Positions 45,190 through 55,341 of a stretch of DNA of 64,000 bases are shown here, one piece after another. Numbering within the stretch: the stretch's first letter is position 1; every line of letters begins with the position of its first letter. This stretch comes from Phycisphaerales bacterium (lineage in GTDB: Bacteria; Planctomycetota; Phycisphaerae; Phycisphaerales; SM1A02), in assembly GCA_029246705.1 (NCBI GenBank), contig JAQWMQ010000016.1:1-64000 (forward strand). Reading direction: 5' to 3'. The position numbers and the translations under genes are program-made. The notes under the pieces were generated by a model. The model made no database searches and had not been told where the DNA came from. It worked only from the letters and a program-made list of their open reading frames with translations.

Positions 45190-46547
45190 GCAACTTCACA
45201 AGAAGATCCTTCCTCAAGTCAACGCTCGGTGCCGCTGCAGCCGCTCCCATGGCTGGCATGGCCTGGAAGCCATTCAGAGGACGAGGCGGTTCATTGGAAC
45301 TGCTCCGGGTTGGCGCAGTCGGTGTGGGTGGCATGGGTTGGAGCGACCTGAACCGAGTCGGTGATCATCCGGCGGTCGAGATCGCCGCGCTCTGCGACGT
45401 CGACAAGAACAACCTGAATCGTGCACGCGATCTCTTCGAGGATGCCAGGAGCTTCCGGGACTGGCGCGAACTCTTCAGCTCGATGGGCAACGAGATCGAT
45501 GCGGTCACCGTCTCCACCCCCGACCACATGCACGCACCGGTCACCATGACCGCGCTGATGAACAACAAGCACGTCTACTGCCAGAAGCCGCTGACCCACA
45601 CCATTCATGAATCACGCCGATTGGTCGAGGTCGCCAAGCGCAAGCCGCTGCTGACCACCCAGATGGGCACCCAGAACGCATCGAGGCAACACAAGCGCCA
45701 GGCCCAGCAGATGCTGGAGGACGGCATCGTCGGCGAGGTCAAGGAGATCCACGCCTGGAGCGACCGACCCGCCGGCTGGTGGCCGCAGGGCAAGGACCGG
45801 CCTGCCGGAAACGACCCGGTCCCGAGCTACCTGAAATGGGACCTCTGGATCGGCGTCGCAGCGATGCGCCCGTATGTCAGTGAAACCTATGCACCCTTCA
45901 AGTGGCGCGGTTTCCGCAGCTTCGGTTGCGGTGCACTCGGCGACATGGCCTGCCACATCGCCGACACCCCCATCCAGGCCTACCGCCTCTACAAGCCGAC
46001 CAGCGTGCTGGTCGAGGCGACTGATGCGACCGCGGACATGTTCCCGTCCTCGGAGCGTGTCCTGATCGAGTTCGCCGGCGTGGATGAAAGCGGCGGCAAG
46101 CCCGTGACCCTTTCCTGGACGGATGGTGGCAGGAAGCCCAAACCCCAGGAGATCGGCGTCGCCGAAGACGTCGAACTGCTGGCAAACTGCTGCGCGATCG
46201 TGGGCAGCAAGGGCACCATGCTCGTCGACCAGGAGAAGGGCTTCCTCGAGATGTGGTCCGACGGCAAGCGAATGGAGACCAAGCGTCCCAATCTCGACGG
46301 ACGCAACCACTGGCACCAGTGGGTCGACGCCGCCTTCGACGGTGACCAGACCCAGTCCAACTTCATCTTTGCCGGCAGGATGTGCGAGACCCTCGCACTC
46401 GGCGCACTGGCGTCGAGGTTCCCCAACCAGAAGCTTGCCTACGATTCCAAGACGATGACGTTCCCCGACTTCCCCGAGGCCAACCAGTGGGTTCGAACCG
46501 AATACCGCGACGGGTGGCAGGTGAAGGGCCTGAGCGAATCGAGCTGA
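45186..46547 (+). CDS. Tat-exported Gfo/Idh/MocA oxidoreductase
   Basis: GTG 45186 overlaps the DUF1080 stop (GTGA). The 453-residue product begins with a Tat signal RRSFLKSTLGAAAAAPMAG. The Rossmann part shows GAVGVGGMGWSDL for NAD(P) binding and CQKPLTHTIHESR (the EKP motif with Gln in place of Glu). The C-terminal domain carries GCGALGDMACHIADTP with probable catalytic Asp and His. It likely oxidises or reduces the C3 of a sugar in the periplasm together with the DUF1080 protein. Substrate is unknown. Confidence 0.92.
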   Translation: MSNFTRRSFLKSTLGAAAAAPMAGMAWKPFRGRGGSLELLRVGAVGVGGMGWSDLNRVGDHPAVEIAALCDVDKNNLNRARDLFEDARSFRDWRELFSSMGNEIDAVTVSTPDHMHAPVTMTALMNNKHVYCQKPLTHTIHESRRLVEVAKRKPLLTTQMGTQNASRQHKRQAQQMLEDGIVGEVKEIHAWSDRPAGWWPQGKDRPAGNDPVPSYLKWDLWIGVAAMRPYVSETYAPFKWRGFRSFGCGALGDMACHIADTPIQAYRLYKPTSVLVEATDATADMFPSSERVLIEFAGVDESGGKPVTLSWTDGGRKPKPQEIGVAEDVELLANCCAIVGSKGTMLVDQEKGFLEMWSDGKRMETKRPNLDGRNHWHQWVDAAFDGDQTQSNFIFAGRMCETLALGALASRFPNQKLAYDSKTMTFPDFPEANQWVRTEYRDGWQVKGLSESS

Positions 46548-46570
46548 CCGAGACCCTCGGCCGGCGGCAC

Positions 46571-47944
46571 TCAGATGATCGGCGACAGATCCGTTCGTCC
46601 AATCGCGCGCAGTTGCTTGCGTCGGATGTGACGTGCGTAGAGATGGAACGAGATGAAGAGCATCCCGGTGGCCAGTGCATAGCCACCGGCGGCCCCTTCG
46701 AGCCCCCAGATGAAGGCGCCCGGTATCGTGAATCCGAAGGACAGCACCACCGCGATCATGAGCATGACCGGGACCGACCACTCACGTCCCGTGTACTGGA
46801 TGTAGATCGGCGCGATCGAATTGATCGAGCTGATCACCGTGCTGATCCCGATGATCATGAGTGCGGTATGCCCCGTAACGTAGTCCTCTCCGAAGAGTGA
46901 AAGCGCCTGCTTTCCGAAGAGGACGATGAACGCCACGTAGAGCACGGCGATACCCCACATGATCAGTCGTCGAGACTTGATCAGTCGCTGAGCACTATCA
47001 GCATCCTTCGCTTCGAGTATCGAGGAGATCTGTGGTCCGTACCACCGATTCATGGCGGTCGAAATGACCACGAACAAGGCGCCCAACTGGGCAACCGCCG
47101 CGTAGATCGCGGTATTCTCCTTGTCGCTGCTGATGAAACCCAGCACCAGCACCCCGGTGTTGGCCATCATGCTCAGGAGAAGGCTGTAGGTCAGGTACGC
47201 CGACGAGTGGCGCACCCAAGCGATCCTCTGGAACGAGCAATGCCCCTTGCGTTCGCTTCGAGGGACGGTGCATCCGGCGACGATCAGCAGGAGAACCAGC
47301 ACGATCGACCAGCAGACGCCCCACATCACGACCGCATGCAGGGCGGTGACGGGTGAACGCAGCCAGTCGACCACGAAGACGCCGGCAAGAATCAAGGCTG
47401 GGAAGATGATTCGATAGATCACGGTCCCCGAGATGTAGGCACCATTCGCAGTCGTGACCTCGATCAAATAGCTGCCCAGGACCACGATCGGCAGCGCGAT
47501 GATCGCGGCGAGGAAGGACGGATGGTGCAGGGCTGAATCCTGCTCGCTCAACGCCCAGATCAACATCAGCACGCTTCCGACGATCAATGACACCACCAGC
47601 ACCGCGACTGGAGCGAATCGTCGGTAACCACGAACCAGGTTCAGGTCGCCCCGAACGCGACAGGCCGGGATGAACTTCAGGAGGTACTTCTCCAACCCGA
47701 GGGTTCCCGCAGTGGCCCCCACCGTGACCGCGGCGACCGCGGCACTGAAGTCGCCGAAGGTGTGGGTATCGAAGACGTGTCGTGCCAGCACGACCATGGC
47801 GACCGAGTACAGGAAGTAGTTCGCGATGGCCATCGACGCACCGGAGAGGACCTGGAACACGCCGCTTCCGGAAGCGTGTCGGCAGGGCTGCCGAACGGCG
47901 TTCTCGACCAGCTCGTGCTGCACCATGTGATTCAGGGATTTCAC
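46571..47944 (-). CDS. Polysaccharide flippase (Wzx/MOP superfamily)
   Basis: The GTG at 47944 overlaps the sialidase-like stop (GTGA). The 457-residue product has about twelve to fourteen hydrophobic segments, starting near residue 28 after a polar N-terminus, with the typical FGDFSAAVAAVTVGATAGTLGLEKYLLKF of flippases between helices 1 and 2. It should move lipid-linked oligosaccharides across the inner membrane. No glycosyltransferase genes are adjacent, so it is an isolated flippase, here coupled to a sialidase-like lipoprotein. Confidence 0.82.
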   Translation of the reverse strand: MKSLNHMVQHELVENAVRQPCRHASGSGVFQVLSGASMAIANYFLYSVAMVVLARHVFDTHTFGDFSAAVAAVTVGATAGTLGLEKYLLKFIPACRVRGDLNLVRGYRRFAPVAVLVVSLIVGSVLMLIWALSEQDSALHHPSFLAAIIALPIVVLGSYLIEVTTANGAYISGTVIYRIIFPALILAGVFVVDWLRSPVTALHAVVMWGVCWSIVLVLLLIVAGCTVPRSERKGHCSFQRIAWVRHSSAYLTYSLLLSMMANTGVLVLGFISSDKENTAIYAAVAQLGALFVVISTAMNRWYGPQISSILEAKDADSAQRLIKSRRLIMWGIAVLYVAFIVLFGKQALSLFGEDYVTGHTALMIIGISTVISSINSIAPIYIQYTGREWSVPVMLMIAVVLSFGFTIPGAFIWGLEGAAGGYALATGMLFISFHLYARHIRRKQLRAIGRTDLSPII

Positions 47945-49089
47945 GGGGCGCGGTTCTCCACTGGACGAACTGGAAGAGGAGCTTCGATCAGGATGGTCTT
48001 CTCGAGGCCGTTGCCTTGACGACGGTCACCTGCACACGTGGCCAGAAGCATGCGTTCATCTTCGACCAGAAGTGCAACGTAGCAATACCAGCCGTCAGGG
48101 TCGTCGAGAAGGACACTTCGCGGTCCCCAGCTGACCCCGTCATCGGTTGATCGTGCGGCCACCAGCGGAGTCCTTGGAGCACTGGCGGGATCAAGCACCT
48201 CCGGGCCGGGCTCATTCCAGATCGCAAGGAGATCGCCATCCGGGAGGCGTTCGATGGTTGCCGGGCTCAGCGGTGAACGCAAGGTCCAGGGTTCCGGGGT
48301 GCTCCAGGTCATGCCGCCATCGATCGAACGTGCGAGGTACTGGACGCCTGCATCGGTTCGAGCGTGAAGGCAGAGTCCGGTGTCGGTCTCGAACAAGCCT
48401 GGTTCCTGAAGGGCGACACCATCAACGGCGGGTGCCCAGGCCCCCGCGACCCAGGTGCGTCCCCCATCCTCCGATCGATGACATCGGAGGCGCCCATGCG
48501 CATCAAACGTCTCGTCCATGCCGTTGCCTGCATGTCGCGCCACGGCCAGAACCAGGGACCCGTCGGATCCCTGGAGAACCCGATCATTGTTGAGCACGTC
48601 GTAACCGACGTCGTCATTCTCGATGATCTCGACCGATGGTCCCCAGGTCATGCCTTCGTCAACGGAGAATCGAACCACCGGGCGACAATCGGTGAGCGAG
48701 GTCTTGCGCAGATGGAACAAGGCCAGTCGACCATCCCGCATCCTGCGCAGCGTGACGCTCATCACGTTCAACCCGCCATCGGCATCGACCAACACCTGGG
48801 GGACGGGCCAGGCGTCGGCAGGGTCATCGACCCGCGCACCGACGATCGATGCAGGGTCGTGGTCGCCACCCTGCCCGGCAGTGAACCTGGTCCAGACCAG
48901 GAACAACGACCCATCGGTCAAGCGGATCAGGTCACCCTCGCTGTGCCTCGTGCTGGTGCCATCAGGGGCCAATTCCAGGTGCACCACGGGCGCTACGGCA
49001 CCACCGTCGGGCTGGACGCAACCGGGAAGGGCCAGGCCCAGGACCCAGAAAACCACTCCCCACAACAAGATATCGACGATTTCAGGCAA
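47941..49089 (-). CDS. Sialidase-like (BNR repeat) lipoprotein
   Basis: The open frame begins at 49167, but the best start is TTG 49089: GGGAGG lies 5 bases upstream and the product (382 residues) begins directly with a lipoprotein signal (IVDILLWGVVFWVLGLALPGC). ATG 49116 is the alternative. The body is a six-blade propeller with Asp boxes S-x-D-x-G-x-T-W (SVDEGMTW, SEDGGRTW, SIDGGMTW, STDDGVSW), Arg-containing motifs near the N-terminus and RPVVRF. It resembles exo-alpha-sialidases of the GH33 superfamily; real substrate may be another sugar acid. It should be anchored in a membrane facing out. Confidence 0.8.
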   Translation of the reverse strand: MPEIVDILLWGVVFWVLGLALPGCVQPDGGAVAPVVHLELAPDGTSTRHSEGDLIRLTDGSLFLVWTRFTAGQGGDHDPASIVGARVDDPADAWPVPQVLVDADGGLNVMSVTLRRMRDGRLALFHLRKTSLTDCRPVVRFSVDEGMTWGPSVEIIENDDVGYDVLNNDRVLQGSDGSLVLAVARHAGNGMDETFDAHGRLRCHRSEDGGRTWVAGAWAPAVDGVALQEPGLFETDTGLCLHARTDAGVQYLARSIDGGMTWSTPEPWTLRSPLSPATIERLPDGDLLAIWNEPGPEVLDPASAPRTPLVAARSTDDGVSWGPRSVLLDDPDGWYCYVALLVEDERMLLATCAGDRRQGNGLEKTILIEAPLPVRPVENRAP

Positions 49090-49723
49090 AGATCCCTCCC
49101 TGAGACATCTGATCATTATCGGCAGTTTATGGCTGAATAACGAGAAAGACACTTGCCTTGTCTGCACCCTGAGTTGATCATGCAGGCAGAGAGAACCCGG
49201 GTGCTTCCACGACTCCCAAGGTCACACGCAGACACCCAGTGAACATGCTTGAAGACGCAGGACCCGTACCGGGGCTTGTACATGCATTGTCCGCTGCTGC
49301 AACCGACCGCTCATTCGAGCCTTGAGAGCACCCGCCAGAAACTGGGAAAAGGCGCTTCCGTGCTGTGCGATCCTCGCACATCGCACAAGCGAACCAGGCG
49401 TTGTTCGTCGATCTTTCGACGCGCCGAAGTATCGCTGTGCAAGACGAGGAACAGTGCGAAGGCTGTCTCTTTGACCTCACGAAAAAGAAGGCCGAATGGC
49501 GCGAAAAGCACTTGTTTTCTAGTGGTTTTTGGCAACATGAATTTCCAGGAAACACACGAATTGATCTTGCCATTGACCCATAAGCATGGAAGATATGCGT
49601 GAAGAGACTTCCCCCCCTGTCAGATTCCCTCAGATCAGATTCCCTCAGATCAGTATTCCTCACAGTTACGCGCGTCCGGGGGGCTTGGACGCGTCACCAA
49701 AGAAGAGAGTTGGAGATTCAATC
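49090..49723. other. Divergent intergenic region
   Basis: About 630 bases between the divergent sialidase-like and PEP-CTERM genes. It contains a tandem repeat (49621-49665, listed separately). The open frames on both strands near 49250-49600 overlap one another and lack ribosome binding sites; I do not accept them. Confidence 0.4.
49621..49665. repeat. 15-bp tandem repeat in the leader of the PEP-CTERM gene
   Basis: CAGATTCCCTCAGAT occurs twice in a row (49621-49635, 49636-49650), followed by a degenerate third copy CAGTATTCCTCACAG. It ends 59 bases before ATG 49724. Such a repeat could be a protein-binding site or simple slippage product. Confidence 0.85.
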
Positions 49724-50440
49724 ATGAGAGTCCTTGCAACAATCGGTGCCTGCACGGCACTCGCGGCCACTTCGGCCCTTTCGGCTGACTTCGTCGGATT
49801 TGAGTCCGATGGCTGGTACGGCATGAACCTTGATGGCTCGAGCGCTGACATCGTTAGCGGTGCGGAGTTTGCAGTCATCGACATCTACGCACAGTTCGAT
49901 GACTCGGAGACGGACGGCTTCGCCTTCGCCGACTCCACCGTCCTCAGCATTTTCGATGCAACCATCGAAATGTCTGATGGTCGCTCGTTCAAGCAGGCTG
50001 ACGTCGCTGGCGGCTCATGGGACCCGAAGTTCAGCTTCGACCTTCCCTCCGCAGGCAGTCTTCCCTGGGTTGACAGCTTCGTCGCCATCGGCGGTGATCC
50101 CGGTGCAACCAACAACACGAACCTCGACCCGAACTTTGATCCTTCCACCGGCGGCTTCGTAGCCGAAGGCGCAGGCTGGTTCACCGGAGCTCCCGAGGCT
50201 CTGCAGGGTCGGGTTGATAGTGAAAACCTCCAGACCTTCCTCGGTCGCTTCGTGGTCACCAACATCGACGCCGGTGGCGAATCAATCAGTTTCTCGGCAT
50301 CGATGTCCTACAACTACGGCATCGGCACCGGAACCTACTTCGAAACCGGCGGAGACAGCTGGGAGATCCCTGTTCCTGCCCCAGGCGCACTTGCCCTGCT
50401 CGGACTTGGTGGCATCGTCGCTCGTCGACGACGCGGCTGA
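49724..50440 (+). CDS. Exported PEP-CTERM protein
   Basis: GGAG 9 bases upstream and a signal peptide (MRVLATIGACTALAATSALSA) set ATG 49724; the longer frame is rejected. The 238-residue product is beta-rich and acidic, with many Ser, Asp and Gly, and ends with VPAPGALALLGLGGIVARRRRG, a textbook PEP-CTERM tail (VPxP, hydrophobic stretch, Arg cluster). It should be processed by an exosortase and displayed at the surface. The central domain repeats DFVGFESDGWYG and similar but is not recognised. A strong terminator follows. Confidence 0.88.
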   Translation: MRVLATIGACTALAATSALSADFVGFESDGWYGMNLDGSSADIVSGAEFAVIDIYAQFDDSETDGFAFADSTVLSIFDATIEMSDGRSFKQADVAGGSWDPKFSFDLPSAGSLPWVDSFVAIGGDPGATNNTNLDPNFDPSTGGFVAEGAGWFTGAPEALQGRVDSENLQTFLGRFVVTNIDAGGESISFSASMSYNYGIGTGTYFETGGDSWEIPVPAPGALALLGLGGIVARRRRG

Positions 50441-50513
50441 TCAAGAGCACGGACGTGTTCATCACGTCACACATCACCGCCTTCATCGGCCGGTGATCGG
50501 AAGAAGTCCTTCA

Positions 50514-50549
50514 AACCACCGCGCACGCATGTGCGCGGTGGTTGTTTTT
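50514..50549 (+). terminator. Intrinsic terminator of the PEP-CTERM gene
   Basis: AACCACCGCGCAC at 50514-50526 pairs perfectly with GTGCGCGGTGGTT at 50531-50543 around GCAT, followed by GTTTTT. Confidence 0.95.
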
Positions 50550-50604
50550 GCAGCAACGCCCCCTGACACTGACACCAAAACCAAGTTGAGGCTAGACTTC
50601 AGGG

Positions 50605-51296
<692 letters not shown>

Positions 51297-51300
<4 letters not shown>

Positions 51301-52487
51301 GCTCCCGAGCCTCGCTTCATGCCTGCGGCCTTGCCTGGAAGCACCTGAGCTTCCATGGCGTTCGGAGCGGCATCCTGGTTCTGTCACTGGCCATTTCGAT
51401 TGCGCTGCCCCTGGTGATGCAATCGCTCGTCAGCCGTGGCGAGCAGGCCACCACGTCCAGGGCATCGGTCACACCACTGCTCCTGGGCGCGCCCGGCGGC
51501 AGCGTCGACCTGGTTCTGGGCGCGCTCTGGTTCCTTCCCGAGGAACTCAAGACACTGCCTGCCCGGGAATCCGACGAGATCAACGGTTCCGGGCTTGCCA
51601 CGGCATTGCCACTGTCCATGACCGCTCGAGCCTCCGGGTACCCCGTGGTCGGCACCGATGTCGCCTACCTCGACTTTCGAGGGCTCGATGTCACCGATGG
51701 TCGACAGTTCGCGGTTCCGGGTGAATGCGTGCTCGGATCGCGCGTTGCCGCAGCCAAGGGACTGGCGCCCGGTGACACCATTCTCACCGACCCTGAAGGA
51801 CTCTTGGATATCGGTGGCGGCTACCCGCTGCGATTGCGGATCACGGGCGTCCTTGCCCCCAGCAACACACCTGATGACGGTGCGGTCTTCTGCGACCTGA
51901 AGACCAGCTGGATCATCGCGGGATACGGCCACGTTCACGTCGAAGTCACCGAGACCGAGGATCCGGAAGCGATCATGGGCGACAACGACGGACGCCCCAT
52001 CGCCAGTTCCGCGGTCACCCCCTACACCGAACTCACGCCCGAGCTCCTGTCCACCCTGCATTTCCACGGCGAACCGGAGGACCTGCCCGTCGAGGCGATC
52101 ATCCTGGTGCCGAAGGATGCCAAGAGCCGGACGATCCTGTCCGGTCGCCTGGGTCTTCGTGACGAGGTCTCGGTGGTCTATCCGAGCGAGGTCGTCAAGG
52201 AAGTCCTCGACCGGGTCTTCCAGATCGGCGCGCTCCTGGCCGGCATCCTGGTCGCCACCGGGGTGGCGACGCTCGGCGTGGTGCTGCTGGTGCTTGCCCT
52301 CTCCATTCGACTCAGGAAGGACGAGCTGGACACCCTTCGACGCATCGGAGCACCCAGATCCGCCACCATCACCCTGCTGCTTGCCGAGGTCGTGATGCTG
52401 GCCGCGCTGGCCTGCATGATCGCATTCGCGGCGCTGGCCGCTTCCACCGCTCTTCCTGCGGATCTCGTACTTCGCCTTGCCACCTGA
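51297..52487 (+). CDS. FtsX/MacB-type ABC permease
   Basis: The 396-residue product has a first membrane helix at about 23-43 (SGILVLSLAISIALPLVM), a large extracytoplasmic domain to about 300 (AAKGLAPGDTILTDP is the typical MacB-PCD turn), and two or three helices in the last 95 residues (LLAGILVATGVATLGVVLLVL, LLLAEVVMLAALACMIAFAA). Between them RKDELDTLRRIGAPRSATITLLLAE is the conserved FtsX coupling region. These permeases do not form import channels; they transmit force to periplasmic partners or extrude substrates. Here the partner is likely the ZnuA-like lipoprotein. Confidence 0.88.
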
Positions 52488-52510
52488 ACCACTGTTGGAG
52501 ATTCGGACTC

Positions 52511-53479
52511 ATGTCCGTCATCAGAACACCTGTCATTCTCAGCTCGCTCCTGATCACCTGCATGCTGGCCGCCTGTGACCGCAGCAGTCCATCCACTGCG
52601 ATGAGCACGCAGACCGAACCGACCACGCCCAAGGTCTTCGCGATCAACTTCCCCCTGCAGTCGTTTGCCACGCAGATCGGCGGCGACCTCATCCAGGTCG
52701 AAGTGCCGAAAGTCGACGGCTTCAGCGCCAGCCTCTACAACCCAAGTCCCGAAGAGATCATCACCATCCAGGATGCCAACCTGATCCTGCTCAACGGCGC
52801 TGATTTCTCACCCTGGACCGGGCGAGCCAGCCTGCCCGCCTCGAAGACCGTCATCACGAGCCGATCGTTCAAGAAGGAATGGCTGGAAAGCAGTCACGAC
52901 CACGGCGATCATGATCATCAGCATGGACCCGAGGGCGAAGGCGTGCACAGCCACGCCCACTGGGCCGCGTTCACATGGTTGTCGCCCATGAACGCCAAGC
53001 GCCAGGCGGCGTCGGTGGGACAGGCACTCGGACGACTGCTTTCGGCCGATGCCGCCGTGGTCGAACAACGGAGCAAGGATCTCCAGGGCTCCTTCGACCC
53101 GCTGATCAAGCAGGCCGAACGCATCAGCGGGATGACGATGCCGACCCTCATCGCCTCCGAACCCCAGTACCAGTACCTCGCGAAGGCCTGCGGCGTGGAG
53201 GTCCTTGAAGCGGACTGGCACTGGAACGAACCCGCTCCGCATGCGGGCATGGACAGCCTCAGGGCGCTGGTCGAAGCCAGTGGAGCAGGACACATCCTCG
53301 TGCCAAGCGAACCCTCCGCGGAACGCAGCGCGACGTTGAAGCAGATGAACCTCGAAGCGGTCGTCATCCCCCTGCTGGTCGATCCCCGGTCAGGCGATTC
53401 GGCCACGACATTCGTGGAAGCGCTCGGACGGAACCTCGACACGTTGGAAGCACTGGGTAGCGCTCAACCCACGGGTTGA
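52511..53479 (+). CDS. ZnuA/TroA-like metal-binding lipoprotein
   Basis: The 322-residue product has a lipoprotein signal with lipobox LAAC near residue 22. The rest is a cluster A-I/TroA-fold metal-binding protein: NFPLQSFATQIGGD at the start, NPSPEEIITIQDANLILLNGADFSPW, a His-rich loop (HDHGDHDHQHGPEGEGVHSH) at about 136-157, HWAAFTWLSPMNAKRQ and a C-terminal half beginning with MTMPTLIASEPQYQYLA, then WHWNEPAP. Zinc (or Mn/Cu) binding is likely. ZnuA proteins normally serve ABC-3 type importers; here the neighbours are MacB-like instead. The end overlaps the next convergent gene by 16 bases. Confidence 0.88.
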   Translation: MSVIRTPVILSSLLITCMLAACDRSSPSTAMSTQTEPTTPKVFAINFPLQSFATQIGGDLIQVEVPKVDGFSASLYNPSPEEIITIQDANLILLNGADFSPWTGRASLPASKTVITSRSFKKEWLESSHDHGDHDHQHGPEGEGVHSHAHWAAFTWLSPMNAKRQAASVGQALGRLLSADAAVVEQRSKDLQGSFDPLIKQAERISGMTMPTLIASEPQYQYLAKACGVEVLEADWHWNEPAPHAGMDSLRALVEASGAGHILVPSEPSAERSATLKQMNLEAVVIPLLVDPRSGDSATTFVEALGRNLDTLEALGSAQPTG

Positions 53480-54660
53480 GTCAGGATCGCTCGCGTACTC
53501 AGGCCCAGACGAAGGGCGAAGAGCACCCAGGTGGTCTCGCCCTTGCCACGCAGGGACCTGCCCCAGCGGTCGACGTCGACCGCACCACCACGCGTGCGCA
53601 CGATCACCTCTCCACCATCATGCGCCCGCAGCCAGGCCTTGATCTGTTTCTCTCGAAGAGGCACGACTCCCTCGATGCGCCAGTCGGTGAACCAGGGCGA
53701 TTCGGATGGTGCATCTGAACACAGCAACCCCAGACCGGGTGCGATCTCGCACGGATCACCGTTGAGGTTCACGATCGCGGTGTCGAGCAGGCCCGCACGT
53801 TCCAGTGCTGCACGTGGCTCGAGCAGCCAGCTTCCGGGTCGAGGATCGTCTTCGGCGAGGGGCAGTTCACCGGGAAAGCCGCTGAGGGTGTGCCCGTCGG
53901 GCAGCAAGGTCGCCGTTCGCTGGTCGGGGTGCTCCGCCAGGGCTCCTGACCACACCACCGCCTGGACCAGCCTCGATCCTTCCTGGAGGAATTCGATCTC
54001 CCCCCCCTCGGGTCGACCCGGAAGAGGCATCGGAATCCCCGGCCCCATCTTGCAGGCGCTTCCGCGCGACTTCTTCATCAGTTCGAGAATCTCGGCAAAG
54101 GCGGGTTCATAGGACTCGGGATTCCAGCGGCGATGTCCGGTGGCACCATCACGACGCGCGGGATCGATGTGCACGAACTCGGGGCAGTCCTGAAGACTTC
54201 TGACGTCGGCAACGCGTGTGTCGCAACCGGCATTTCGACCAGCCATCCAGGCTCGAACAGGATCATGATCCACGGCCAGCACCTGCCCCACGTCGACCAG
54301 GGACATCGCGTCACCACCAATGCCGCAACACAGGTCGGCAATCTCCCGGGCATCGGCTCGTTCGAATCGCGCCGCCTTCCAGTCCGCGGTGCACCTTGAT
54401 GACGCCTGCTCGAGGCCGATGACGTCACTCCAAAGGGCATCAAGACCGGGAAACTTGATCCCAGCCCTCGTTCGTGCCCGGGCAAGCTCCAGAGCGGAGG
54501 ACACCGCTTCCACCGGCCAGTCTCGCCTCAGCTGACGGATCAGCGCGGGCGTGGCCTCTGGTGCCGAGGACGCCGCCTCGACGAGAGGATGCCCCTCATT
54601 CGAATCCAGCAGTTTCCACGCGGAAAGGACACTGGAAGTATCATCAGTTTCGGTTTGCAC
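53464..54660 (-). CDS. SAM-dependent methyltransferase with THUMP-like domain
   Basis: The start is GTG 54660 (GGAGG 10 bases upstream). The 398-residue product has a helical N-terminus (IRQLRRDWPVEAVSSALELARAR), a class I SAM domain with DLCCGIGGDAMSLVD (motif I), VLAVDHDPVRAWMAGRN (motif II) and FVHIDPARR, and a C-terminal domain (WFTDWRIEGVVPLREKQIKAWLRAHDGGEV) matching the THUMP-like domain. DPARR in place of NPPY is usual in this family. It is probably an RNA methyltransferase. It is a single gene that converges on and overlaps the ZnuA-like gene. Confidence 0.85.
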   Translation of the reverse strand: MQTETDDTSSVLSAWKLLDSNEGHPLVEAASSAPEATPALIRQLRRDWPVEAVSSALELARARTRAGIKFPGLDALWSDVIGLEQASSRCTADWKAARFERADAREIADLCCGIGGDAMSLVDVGQVLAVDHDPVRAWMAGRNAGCDTRVADVRSLQDCPEFVHIDPARRDGATGHRRWNPESYEPAFAEILELMKKSRGSACKMGPGIPMPLPGRPEGGEIEFLQEGSRLVQAVVWSGALAEHPDQRTATLLPDGHTLSGFPGELPLAEDDPRPGSWLLEPRAALERAGLLDTAIVNLNGDPCEIAPGLGLLCSDAPSESPWFTDWRIEGVVPLREKQIKAWLRAHDGGEVIVRTRGGAVDVDRWGRSLRGKGETTWVLFALRLGLSTRAILTQPVG

Positions 54661-54753
54661 GACCGATGTGCCTCCAGAGAACGATTCTTAAAACAGACAG
54701 GACCATGCGAGACCGACATCAGGCCTCGCATCCCTGACAGAAGGATTCAACAC

Positions 54754-55305
54754 GTGACTGACCCCACCAGTGTACGACGTGAGCTTGCCAGCAAATGGTG
54801 GCTCTTCGCCTTTGATGGCGTGGTCCTGGTCCTCATGGGACTTCTCCTGGTGTGCACCCAGCTCGTGGCCGCGAAGGCCTTCCTCGAAGTGGTCGGAATC
54901 CTCCTCATCATAGGTGCGATCATCGGCATCTTCGCTTCGGCACAGGCCACGAGTGCAGGAAGCGCCTCGGCGGTTCGCTGGTTCACACCGATCATCGCCT
55001 GTGCGCTGGGCGTCTTCCTGCTGGCTGACCCGGAACAGTCGATCAAGGTGGTGGTCTGGGTCGTTGGAATCTGCACCCTGCTCCTGGGTGCCCTGCAGTT
55101 GTCAGCGGGACTTGGCCTGGTGGGACACCAGGCTCGAGGCCTGCTGATCACCATGGGCATCCTCGGTCTCATCGCCGGCCTGTTGATGATCACCAACCCC
55201 CTGATCACGGCCTGGGTCCTGTCGATCTTCTTCGGCATCCAGTTCATCTTCACCGGCATCTACCGGATTGGTGCAGCCGCCCAGCTGCGCAACCTCTCCA
55301 CCTGA
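54754..55305 (+). CDS. HdeD family (DUF308) membrane protein
   Basis: GTG 54754 is preceded by AAGGA at 8 bases; the longer frame upstream is rejected. The 183-residue product has six evenly spaced hydrophobic segments in three pairs, with the internal repeat of the HdeD family (GVVLVLMGLLLV, GVFLLADPEQSIKVVVWVVG, ITMGILGLIAGLLMITNP). HdeD members are linked to acid stress in enterobacteria; in others the role is unknown. It lies 36 bases before the ClC gene, so it is probably co-transcribed. Confidence 0.9.
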   Translation: MTDPTSVRRELASKWWLFAFDGVVLVLMGLLLVCTQLVAAKAFLEVVGILLIIGAIIGIFASAQATSAGSASAVRWFTPIIACALGVFLLADPEQSIKVVVWVVGICTLLLGALQLSAGLGLVGHQARGLLITMGILGLIAGLLMITNPLITAWVLSIFFGIQFIFTGIYRIGAAAQLRNLST

Positions 55306-55341
55306 CCGCCAGGTGCGGATTGATTCGACGAGACCAGAACC

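Noticed and set aside
49249-49602. Open frames on both strands before the PEP-CTERM gene
   Set aside because: They overlap each other, lack ribosome binding sites and do not resemble proteins.
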